The notes under the pieces: generated by a model
Database searches by the model: none
Told to the model about the DNA's origin: nothing
What the model saw: the letters and a program-made list of their open reading frames with translations, nothing else
Assembly: GCA_017311185.1 (NCBI GenBank)
Contig: JAESUZ010000753.1
Span: 1-64,000 of the forward strand
Reading direction: 5' to 3'
Length of the DNA: 64,000 nucleotides
Source of the DNA: Proteles cristata cristata
Taxonomy: Eukaryota; Chordata; Mammalia; Carnivora; Hyaenidae
In this document: positions 55,880-64,000 of the stretch, one piece after another
Position numbering within the stretch: position 1 is the stretch's first letter
How the letters are laid out: each line of letters begins with the position of its first letter
Position numbers and translations under genes: made by a program

Positions 55880-56110
55880 GCAATACTAAGCCACAGACTC
55901 AAGCCAAGCACTATATACGTATATGTCAGCTAAAGCTTCTCTAACCCTGTGACTGTTTTGTAAGCCCCCTGTGACATTGCATGGCTAGTGAGGAAATGTA
56001 GGTTTAGAGAAGTTAAGTATGTAAAAGTTAAGGGTTTAGAGAAGTTAAGTGAAAGAGGAGATCCAGGGTCAGTCAGCTCAGTTCCGACTGACTCCCAAAA
56101 CCCATACTTT
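55880..56110 (-). repeat. MIR SINE, minus strand, with a short internal duplication
   Basis: 'caagccaagcactatatacg', 'catggctagtgaggaaatgt' and 'cgactgactcccaaaaccca'. 'gtttagagaagttaagt' occurs twice, at 56012-56028 and 56035-56051. Confidence 0.7.
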
Positions 56111-56489
56111 TAACTCTGGCCCTGTTCTAGACATAAGGCTGCCCCACAGATAGGTCAGAATGGTAGGTAGGAACAGAAAAAGAGATCTCCTTTTCCATAG
56201 ACCTTAAATAAAAAAACGCCATTCTGTGGCCGTTTTGTCTGCAGCCCATCTTTCTGTCTTGGGTTTATTTCTCTAATTAAGAAATATACTTTGTTTTGCC
56301 TAATAGATTTTTTAAAAATAATAAGTAGTATAGGCATCAGTCATTTCTAAACCCAATCAGAATTAAGTAGGGAGGTCTTCTATTTAAGGGACCCTGTGGT
56401 CAATCCTTTGGTAAAGTAAAGAATTACTTTGTAATTGAATATTAATGCCTTAATTATTCTGTTTCATAATTTGACTTAAAAAAACAATG
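56111..56489. other. Intronic sequence, nothing recognised
   Basis: No feature recognised. Confidence 0.45.
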
Positions 56490-57043
56490 GCAAAGCAAGC
56501 ATCATTTATTATGTATCAGTTACTGTATAAGAGCATTTAAAAATATGTTTATTCATTTTGAGAGAGAGAGAGTGTGTGCGTGCACAAGTGTGCTGTTGGA
56601 GCAGAACCCAACACAGAGATTGAACTCATGAACCATGAGATCATGACCTGAGCCAAAATCAAGGGTTGGACTGAGCCACCCAGGTGCCCCAGTAAGAGAG
56701 TTTTTAAATGCAAGTTTGTCATCTGATGCTCACAACAGCCCTGTGATATATCATGTCCATTTTACGGAGGAGGAAACCGAGATGCAGGGAGCTACACGAA
56801 GGCATGTGACCTGTGTGATTGCAAGACTGACTACATGCTTAGAAGAACCTCACACTTGGTTTAATCTTCTACAGTGGCTGTCTGAAAATTCCTCATAATT
56901 TTGAAGAAGGGGCCCTGCATTTTTCTTTTGCACAGGGTCCCCCAAATTATGTAGCTGGTCCTGCCTAGGGAGTTGCCTGATGTCACTCAGCGGTGAGTGA
57001 CAGATCCGGGATTCAGACCTGGACTGCCTGGCCTTAGGCTTAC
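56490..57043 (-). repeat. MIR-derived sequence, minus strand, split by a SINE
   Basis: 'atcatttattatgtatcagt' lies before the SINE. 'tgctcacaacagccctgtga', 'ccattttacggaggaggaaa' and 'cgagatgcagggagctacac' follow it. A further piece near 56980-57040 reads 'cagatccgggattcagacct'. Confidence 0.7.
56541..56690 (-). mobile_element. Short SINEC, minus strand
   Basis: 'atgtttattcattttgagag', GTGTGTGCG variant, then 'gagatcatgacctgagccaa' and caggtgcccc. Both the middle and part of box A are missing (about 150 bp). Confidence 0.9.
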
Positions 57044-57061
57044 ACTCCCATATCCCATATT

Positions 57062-57289
57062 CTTTTTTAAAAAAAAATTTTTTTTAATGTTTTATTTGTT
57101 TTTAGGAGAGAGAGAGAGACAGCGTGAGCAGGGAGGGTCAGAGAGAGAGGGAGGCACAGACTGAAACAGGCTCCAGGCTCTGAGCTGGCAGTCAGCACAG
57201 AGCCCGACGCGGGGCTCGAACCCACGAACCACGAGATCATGACCTAAGCGAAAGTCGGACGCTTAACCGACTAAGCCACCCAGGCGCCC
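57062..57289 (-). mobile_element. SINEC, minus strand, young subfamily
   Basis: From 'tttttttaatgttttatttg' to caggcgcccc, with the 'taggagagag', 'gactgaaacagg' and 'cagtcagcac' variants. 17-bp TSD, ctcccatatcccatatt, at 57045-57061 and 57290-57306. Confidence 0.96.
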
Positions 57290-57306
57290 CTCCCATATCC
57301 CATATT

Positions 57307-58046
57307 TTTAAAGTAATCTCCTTCCACCTCTTTCTTTGGACCAGTCTTTAGAGACAGGTGGCTTAACACGTCTTTGTTGCATTGTTTGGATTGAGTTTTG
57401 TTTGCTGGTCCCAGTATCTGATACATAGCAATTCCCAATTAGGTTGGGAGAACAGTAGGGAAGATTTGAAGATACAGTAAGAATTGCACATCCTTGCCCT
57501 AATGAAAAAATCATAGCCTAAGAATAAAAGAGAACAAAGTGGAAATACTTTAATGTATTTGTTTTGTACAGCTTTGTTAGAAAAAATAGAAAATGACAGC
57601 TCCAGTGTGTATGAAAGGGCAACAGTCCCTCAACACTGCCTATCTGCATGGTGTGCTCTGTGGATTGGCGACACTTAATTACCACATACAGTTTTATGGA
57701 CTGTTTTATGAGAAGCTGCTTTTTAGCGTTTCATGGATTGCTCTAAAGGGGAATCTAGAAAGACAGGAGAGAATTTACATCACATTGGGAAAAATCGTCC
57801 CTCTATGGTCTGTGGCTAGAATAGGAGACAGCCCAAGATCCATCTCTTAGCATTTCCTGAGAACTTTCTGTGAAGACGCAGAGGCCAGCAAAGCACCAGA
57901 GCTTGGAGGTAGGAGTAAGGACACAGAAATAGTCATCACAGGGCACCCAGAGCTTTGACAGAGGCCGGCATGGGCCCCAGGAGCCCCAGGAAAGCGTCTG
58001 ACTACATTAAGAGGGGTCTAGGAAGCTCAGGGGAGTTCTCTAAAGA
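57307..58046. other. Intronic sequence, nothing recognised
   Basis: No repeat family or exon was recognised. Confidence 0.45.
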
Positions 58047-58102
58047 GTTCTCACATCTTGGACGTGAGAAAGAGCGTCCAAGATGGAGGGAACTGTGAGA
58101 AC
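58047..58102. repeat. Perfect inverted repeat (hairpin)
   Basis: An inner 11-bp stem, catcttggacg/cgtccaagatg, with a 10-nt loop. An outer 8-bp stem, gttctcac/gtgagaac, is offset by a 9-nt bulge on the right arm. No promoter or small-RNA features were recognised around it. Confidence 0.75.
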
Positions 58103-58110
58103 AAAAGCAA

Positions 58111-58165
58111 GGAGGTGAGGGAGATTGTGATCAGGGTGAGGAGATTGTGGTCAGGGTGAATGGTG
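58111..58165. repeat. Short tandem duplication
   Basis: gaggagattgtggtcagggt repeats the preceding gagggagattgtgatcaggg with small differences, about 25 bp apart. Confidence 0.75.
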
Positions 58166-58394
58166 AGTACATGGTCCTGGCCAAAGTGTTGGAGATGATG
58201 TTGGAGAGGAAGGTGGGGACCCAGTACTGATCAACTTTGTGTGCTAACTTAGGGACTGTAGGTTTATAGCCCAGTGCATTAGGGATTATTATGAGGATCG
58301 TAGCTGACATTTATGAGGGCTTCGACACAAGTTAATACCCATGCGGTCCCTGGTCACACATATACCTGTTAGAGTGATGGAATGTGCCCACTTA

Positions 58395-58590
58395 GGCATC
58401 CTTGTCGGTGTATGAGGTGACTGAGGACGTTGGAGTCAGCTGGGGTCCTCACTCTACCAGTTTCAGCAGGATGTGGGGTCAGGCAGCACACCATTGTGAA
58501 CCTTTGTTTCCCTGTCTCTAACCTGGGCATAATAATTGTAACTGCTCTACTCTTTGTTGTTGGGAACAACATAAAGTAAGACTATATACT
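58395..58590 (+). repeat. MIR SINE, plus strand
   Basis: 'gacgttggagtcagctgggg', 'tcctcactctaccagtttca', 'ctttgtttccctgtctctaa' and 'cctgggcataataattgtaa'. Confidence 0.8.
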
Positions 58591-58824
58591 TTGTATAAAT
58601 AATGTTTGTTTACATTTGTCCTTAGTGCAAGAAATTTTATCTACCACATATGTTTTTTAAAAAATTTTTTTGTATCATTTGTGGCAACTTTTACATCATT
58701 TCGAACCTGGGGAGTCAGTTCTTGGCAGACTCTGGTATGAGCGAAGACTGGGTGATTCATCGCTCGAAGGGAAGATGGGCAGTGTGAGGAGTTTTCTTGA
58801 GGCAGCAGGTCAGACTTCTGAGGA

Positions 58825-59010
58825 GTTGCGATCCTGGACACATCACTAAACCTGTCTGAGCCACAGTTTCCCCCTGGAAGGTGAAGACAGAGCTGCTGCC
58901 TTGAGAGGACTATTGTGAAGAAGACTTAATGAGATACTTGATATAAAGTGTTGGCACATAGCAAGTGTGCCGTACGTGGTAACTGTTATTATTTTTATTG
59001 GTGAAAAGAA
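58825..59010 (+). repeat. MIR SINE, plus strand
   Basis: 'gacacatcactaaacctgtc', 'tgagccacagtttccccctg' and 'ttggcacatagcaagtgtgc', then 'gtaactgttattattttt'. Confidence 0.82.
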
Positions 59011-59822
59011 GTAACAGTGTGTAGTACTGGAGGAGTAGGGAGAAGAGCCCAAGAAGCGTTTATATACTTTCTCCGGTTTCCAGTCTTTTTCTCCAGGCTG
59101 ATTGAGACTGGATATTTTGTAAATATGGTACAGCCTTTGCCACAGCACCATCAGACATGCCCTTCTGACACTCTGGCAGATGGATCCAAGCATGAACAGC
59201 CGAGGGTTGTTGATTGACTTTTCTAACTTTTCATCCCCTCACCTGCAGGGATGGTGCCTACTCTGCCTGGTGATGTCAGCCCAGAGATTGGAGGAGCCAG
59301 CACCACTGGTGGAGGGCTTGGTTACCTAGGCAACACTCATCTATGCTGATGACAAAGGAGCTGTCACCACTGGCTGATGCATGCATAAGTGTATCAAGTT
59401 ATGGGGGAGATGGAAAGAAACAATTTTCTCTTGTAAAGAGATAGATGCAGGTGTTAATTTCTTTTGAATGACAGCTAATTTCCTGTTTTCAAAGAGCAGG
59501 ACAAAGCTTAAACTTTAACTTGGGGCTGAAAATACTCAGTTTTTGAACCTGGCAAACCTCTTAAGGAAAATAAAAGCAGTCCTGGTGCTGGATTGTTAGG
59601 CTTCCTGTCTTTTCAGAAGCTTATTGCATTTATTTTACTGCTTTGGGGGATTAGAAAATAGTCTCTGAAGGACATTTCTTTAATGACTTGGGATATTAAT
59701 GTGGAAAACTTGCTGCTTAGACAATGCAATGAATACTGTAGCTTGTGTCTCTTAATTGGCTACTGGATTCTTCACTTTCTGTAGTTTTTTTTTTAATGTT
59801 TTCTCTGTTGTGAAAGATAATT
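59011..59822. other. Intronic sequence, nothing recognised
   Basis: No repeat family or exon was recognised. Confidence 0.45.
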
Positions 59823-59836
59823 AAGAAAAATACACA

Positions 59837-60027
59837 GTGGGGCACCTGGGTGGCTCAGTTGGTTGAGCGGCTGACTTCTGCCCGGGTCACGATCTCACGG
59901 CTCATGAGTTCGAGCTCCACATCAGGCTCTCTGCTTGCCGACAGCTGAGAGCCTGGAACCTGCTTCAGATTCTGTCTCTGTCTTTCTCTTCCCACCCCTC
60001 AAATATAAATAAACATATTTTTTTAAA
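59837..60027 (+). mobile_element. SINEC, plus strand
   Basis: gtggggcacctgggtggctc to aaatataaataaacatattt. Perfect 14-bp TSD, aagaaaaatacaca, at 59823-59836 and 60028-60041. Confidence 0.96.
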
Positions 60028-60872
60028 AAGAAAAATACACAAAACAATTAAATAGTCCAATGATTTATCCTAAGGTGGATGTGTTTACAATTGTTACCTC
60101 TATGGAGGTGAAGATAGAACACTGCAGGCGCTCCAGAACTGCTTCCGCTCCTCCCCTAGACTTACTTTCACCCTCACTTTCCCCAAGGAGACCGCGGTCT
60201 TGACTTTATAGTGAATAGCAAAGAAATTAGTCCTAGAAGTTTTGTCACATATATTTCTGAACACTGTGGTTTAGTGTTATACCTGTTTTGAGTTTCACAT
60301 AAATGGAGTCATACAGTATTGCTTAATGTTAGGCTTATTTTTTCCCAATTTTTTTTTTTTTTAAATCTGAGGTTCTTCCCTATTAGGGTGTATAACTGTT
60401 TTTCATTCATTTTACTTGCTGTACTTTTTTATACTACGGTTTATTTATCCATTTGACTGTGATGTATATTTGGGGTGTTTCTAGTTTTTAGCATCATAAA
60501 TAATGATATGAACATGCTTGCACATGTCCTTTGGGATACAGATGCATGCATTTCTGTTGGTTGTGTACCTAGGAGTGAACTTGCTGGGGTATAGGATATA
60601 TGTATCTTTGGCCTTTGTGGTGTTAAAGGCTAATTTTTTTTTAAGTACATCATTACTCTCCTACAAGTATAACCTGTGTCAAAGATTTTATTCAACTCAT
60701 TAATTAATGAGGGAATCACTAGGGTATTATAACTGGTTGAAAGGAGAAGTGAAAGAACCACACATATCTAGGCAGTAGGGATACTGAAATGAATTTACAA
60801 GTAAATGCAAAATGAGTCTATCCACAAGGTACTCATCTGTTACATTCCACCAGACAATTCATTTGCATTTCT

Positions 60873-61088
60873 TTTTTTAATGTTTATTTATTTTTGAGGG
60901 GGAGTGGAGAGAGAGAGAGAACAAACAAGCAGGGGAGGAGCAGAGAGAGAGGGAGACAAAATCTGAAGCAGGCTCCAGGCTCTGAGCTGTCAGCACAAAG
61001 CCTGATGCGAGGCTCAAACCCACAGATGGTGAGGTCATGACCTTAGCCGAAGTCGGACCCTTAACTGACTGAGCCTCCCAGGTTCCAC
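60873..61088 (-). mobile_element. SINEC in L1M, minus strand
   Basis: 'ttttttaatgtttatttatt' to 'gagcctcccaggttcca'. A weak 'tttgcatttct / tacgtatttct' repeat flanks it. Confidence 0.93.
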
Positions 61089-61744
61089 CTTACGTATTTC
61101 TATAGTCAAGTAACAGTATCATTATCAATTTTCTAAACTTGGAGAAATAGCTCAAAGACCATGAAAGGCAGGGTAACACAGAAGGGTGCATTAGACCGGA
61201 CACTCTTTACTCTTTTTTTCCTTCCATACCCAGTCTTTCACAATTTCCCTGAAAGCGTATAATACCGAATTGTTTTCTAAAGTGATCGTTTCAAATTGCT
61301 GTCCCTCTAGAAAGGTACTGGAATTTCTACTGCTACACATCCTTGACAACAGTTGGTGTTGTCAGTCTTAATTTTTACCATTAAGGTAGGTTGTCAGTGG
61401 TATCTTTGTAGTTTTAATTTGCATTTCCCTGGTAAGAATGAGGTTAAGCTGCTTTTCAGATGTTTATTGGCTATTTGAATGTCTGCTTGTGTAAACCGCT
61501 TGTTTTAGTTTCTTTCCCATTAAAAAAATGAGTTTCTTGGGGGCCCCCCCTTTTTGGTAGGAATTCTTTATATGTATTCTATACATTAATATATTAGATA
61601 TTTTCCTATGTATGTTGTTGATATATTCCACCACTTTTTGCTTGCTTTCGTTTTCATTTTTTTAATGGTGTCTTTTGATGAACAACATAATTTTAATACA
61701 GGCCCGTTTATTACTCTTTTATTCTGCAGTTAATGACTTAAAAC

Positions 61745-61955
61745 AATTTTCTTAATGTTTATTTTTGAGAGAGAGAGAGATAGAACATGAGTGAGGGAGG
61801 GGCAGAGAGAGAGAGGGAGACACAGAATCCAAAACAGACTCCAGGCTCTGGACTGTCAGCACAGAGCCCAATACGGGGCTCAGACTCATAGACCTGGACA
61901 TCGTGACCTGAGTTGAAGTCAGACATTTCACTGACTGAGCCACCCAGATGTCCCT
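61745..61955 (-). mobile_element. SINEC in L1M, minus strand
   Basis: 'cttaatgtttatttttgaga' to 'gagccacccagatgtccc'. TSD ttaatgactt at 61730-61739 and 61960-61969. Confidence 0.94.
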
Positions 61956-62194
61956 ATGATTAATGACTTTTAAAATCTCTCCTTAAGAAGTCTTTCAGTA
62001 CCCGAACTTCTTGAAAAGATTTAAGTATATAGTATTAACTTTTAGAGACTATATTATTTGGCCTTTGAAATTTAAATAAAAACCATTTAGAATTTATTTT
62101 TCTGTATAATATGAAATAAACTATCAATCCCGCTCCCCTACCCCATTAAGGTATGCAGTTTTCTCCCACCATTCATTAAACAACTGTCCTTCTA

Positions 62195-62385
62195 GGGGCA
62201 CCTGGGTGGCTCAGTCAGTTGAGTGTCCGACTCTTATTTTGGCTCAGGTCATGGTCCCAGGGTCTTGGGATCCAGTTTCCACATAGGACTCTGCACTGAG
62301 CGGGGAGCCTGCTTAAGATTCTCTCACCCTTTGCCCCTACTTGCATGCTCTTTCTCTCTAAACAAATCAACAAGCAACAAACAAA
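62195..62385 (+). mobile_element. SINEC-type element in L1M, plus strand
   Basis: 'ggggcacctgggtggctcag', 'ggtcttgggatccagtttcc', CT-rich middle and a CAA-rich tail. TSD aact(g/a)tccttcta at 62182-62194 and 62386-62398. Confidence 0.94.
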
Positions 62386-62504
62386 AACTATCCTTCTACT
62401 CCTGCTTAGCAGAGGCATCTTACTCATACATCAAGTGTTCTGACCCTGGGCCTTTTGTTAAATTCCATTGATCTGTTTGACATTCCTTCCTTCATTCATT
62501 CATT

Positions 62505-62628
62505 TTTTTAGCAGGCTCCATGCCCAATGTGAAGCCCAATGTGGGGCTTGAACTCATGACCATGAGATCAAGATCTGAGCTGAGATCAAGAGTCAGATGC
62601 TTAACCAACTGAGCCACCTAGGCACTTC
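62505..62628 (-). mobile_element. Older CAN-SINE-type element in L1M, minus strand
   Basis: 'gcaggctccatgcccaatgt', 'ggggcttgaactcatgacca' and 'ccaactgagccacctaggca'. The GA tract is lost. Confidence 0.87.
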
Positions 62629-62832
62629 TCTGACTTTTTTTTTTTTTATACCAATACCACACTGTAGTGTTTTTATAATACATTTTATAACAAGTTTTTA
62701 TTTCTTGTAGAACCAGCCCTTCTACCATGTCGTTCTTCTTGAAGGCTATTCTAGCTCTTTATATTTCCTTTTGAAGTTTAAAATTAGTGTATCAAATTCC
62801 ATAGGAGCTGCGGAATTTTGTTTGTGATTTTT

Positions 62833-63039
62833 TTTTTTAATGCTTTATTTCTGAGAAAGAGAGAGAGAGAGCATGAGCAGGGGAGGATCAGATCAGCAGG
62901 GGAGACACAGAATCTGAAACAGGCTCCAGGCTCCGAGCTGTCAGCACAGAGCCCGACATGGGACTCGAACCCACAAACCGCGAGATCATGACCTGAGCTG
63001 AAGTTGGACGCTCAACCAACTGAGCCACCCAGGCGCCCC
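62833..63039 (-). mobile_element. SINEC in L1M, minus strand
   Basis: 'ttttttttaatgctttattt' to caggcgcccc. Perfect 14-bp TSD, tgtttgtgattttt, at 62819-62832 and 63040-63053. Confidence 0.96.
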
Positions 63040-63068
63040 TGTTTGTGATTTTTAAGACTGCATTGAAT

Positions 63069-63500
63069 CCCCAGAAATTTCACTCCTAGGTATTTATCCA
63101 AGAGAATGAAAGCATATGTTCACAAAAAGAGTTGTACATGAATGTTTATAGCACTTTATTCATAATTGTTCCAGACTGGAAAGAACCAATATGTTCATAC
63201 AATGTCAAACTATGAAGCAATTAAGAGTAATGAAGGACTGATATACCCCATCATGTAGGTAAATCTCAAAAACATTTTGAACAAAAAGAACCCAGGCACA
63301 AAAGAATATATACTGTGGGACTCCATTTATAAGAAGTTTCATAATAACTCCAACTACTCTATAGTGATAAATGTCAAACAGTGGTTGACTGGGGTTGAGG
63401 GTAGGGAGGGCATTTGGGTACTGATTGGAGTGGTGATTACAGAGTTCAAAAAAATGTGTGTATTTGGTTGTCTGTAATGTATACTTTGGTAGGATTTTTG
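63069..63500 (+). mobile_element. Old L1M 3' fragment, plus strand, inside the minus L1M
   Basis: 'cagaaatttcactcctaggt', 'atttatccaagagaatgaaa', 'aatgtttatagcactttatt', 'agcaattaagagtaatgaag', 'ctgtgggactccatttataa' and 'gagtggtgattacagagttc' are sense-strand L1M ORF2-end and 3'UTR. The minus-strand L1M resumes at about 63550. Confidence 0.8.
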
Positions 63501-64000
63501 GTTGTTTTTAATTTTTTAAATTTATTTTTGTTTTGTTTTTGTTTTCTAAGAATCCATTAATCCTACTGATCTGTTTGGGAAAAACAGACATTTTCACAAA
63601 TTGAATCTTTCAGTTTATGAATATGGCATATAGCTTCAAGTTGTATTGCCTTTATATTCTCTAAATAATATTCTATTCTATATGGAGATTTTTCTTTTTA
63701 AGAAATTAATGTTTTAATCTTCTTAATCTTTTTAAGAATTAATGTTAGGTACTTATGTTAAGATATGCTTGAGTATTTTTGATGTTGTTTTGAAATTTAC
63801 TTTTTAAAATTTCATTTTGTTTGTATCTGGTATATAACCATGTAGTTCATATGTTTTTATAGTCTTTTTAAGCTCACTTATTGTCATTTACCTAGATTTT
63901 TCTTTGAATTTCTATATCTACTATCATATCATCTGCTAAAAATGGTACTTTCAGTTCATCTGTTCTAATTATTTTATCTTTTATTTACCTTTTTATTACC

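Larger units (their letters stand above)
29744..64000 (+). other. ST6GALNAC3: Intron 1 of putative ST6GALNAC3 (incomplete)
   Basis: At least 34 kb of intron, inferred from the donor at 29744 and the lack of a recognisable next exon. It carries the full-length antisense L1, an old L1M composite and many SINEs. ST6GALNAC3 is known to have introns of tens to hundreds of kilobases. Confidence 0.6.
60290..64000 (-). mobile_element. Long old L1M, minus strand, riddled with insertions
   Basis: Complement of an old L1 read from its 3' part into ORF2: 'tttatttatccatttgactg', 'gtacctaggagtgaacttgc', 'ttaatttgcatttccctggt', 'gaattctttatatgtattct', 'ataccaataccacactgtag', 'aagactgcattgaatc', then 'ttcagtttatgaatatggca' and 'catatcatctgctaaaaatg' (the region opposite the reverse transcriptase active site). 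No usable frame remains. It continues past the window end and is interrupted by five SINEs and one plus-oriented L1 piece. Confidence 0.8.

Noticed and set aside
1..64000. Endogenous retrovirus or LTR pair
   Set aside because: Scanned for LTR-like TG...CA ends, primer-binding sites and gag/pol-like frames by eye. Nothing convincing was seen.

Overview
This 64 kb window is carnivore nuclear DNA, almost certainly from a cat-family genome. It carries about 30 tRNA-Lys-derived SINEs of the feline SINEC type (box A and B remnants, pyrimidine-rich middle, AATAAA-like tail), many flanked by clear target-site duplications (TSDs). It also has a full-length feline-type LINE-1 and the usual mammalian background of MIR, L2, old L1M, hAT-like and Tigger fossils. 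There are no operons, phages, CRISPR arrays or bacterial genes. The species cannot be fixed from sequence alone.

The only host gene signal is a CpG-island promoter near 29.45-29.79 kb on the plus strand. It contains GC boxes, a perfect CArg-type SRF box, and a Kozak-context ATG at 29726 followed by six codons (MACILK) and a splice donor at 29744. That N-terminus matches my memory of ST6GALNAC3, the alpha-2,6-sialyltransferase that adds sialic acid to GalNAc of sialylated glycans and is known for very large introns. If so, 1-29.4 kb is 5' intergenic flank and 29744-64000 is the start of intron 1. The remaining exons lie outside the window.

Layout: 1-29.4 kb is flank with scattered SINE, MIR, L2, L1M and hAT-like fossils and two (TG)n microsatellites. 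29.4-29.8 kb is the promoter and exon 1. 29.8-46.6 kb is intron with SINEs, MIRs, L2, hAT-like elements, a Tigger element and a SINE nested inside a SINE. 46,690-53,960 is a full-length 7.27 kb L1 on the minus strand, antisense to the host gene, with identical 15-bp TSDs, a long 5'UTR holding three ~194-bp tandem units, ORF1 joined in frame to the ORF2 endonuclease, and an ORF2 broken several times. 54-60 kb holds an older L1 3' end, L2, MIRs and SINEs. 60.3-64 kb is a long old L1M in minus orientation carrying five SINEs and one L1 3' fragment in the opposite direction.

I found no convincing new biological system. The best items for follow-up are the ORF1-ORF2 fusion and monomeric 5'UTR of the L1, the CArG box and upstream ORF of the putative ST6GALNAC3 promoter, a distinct young-looking SINE subfamily, and a few unexplained repeats and hairpins. 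Repeat family names were assigned by eye without a repeat library, so boundaries are approximate except where a TSD is given.
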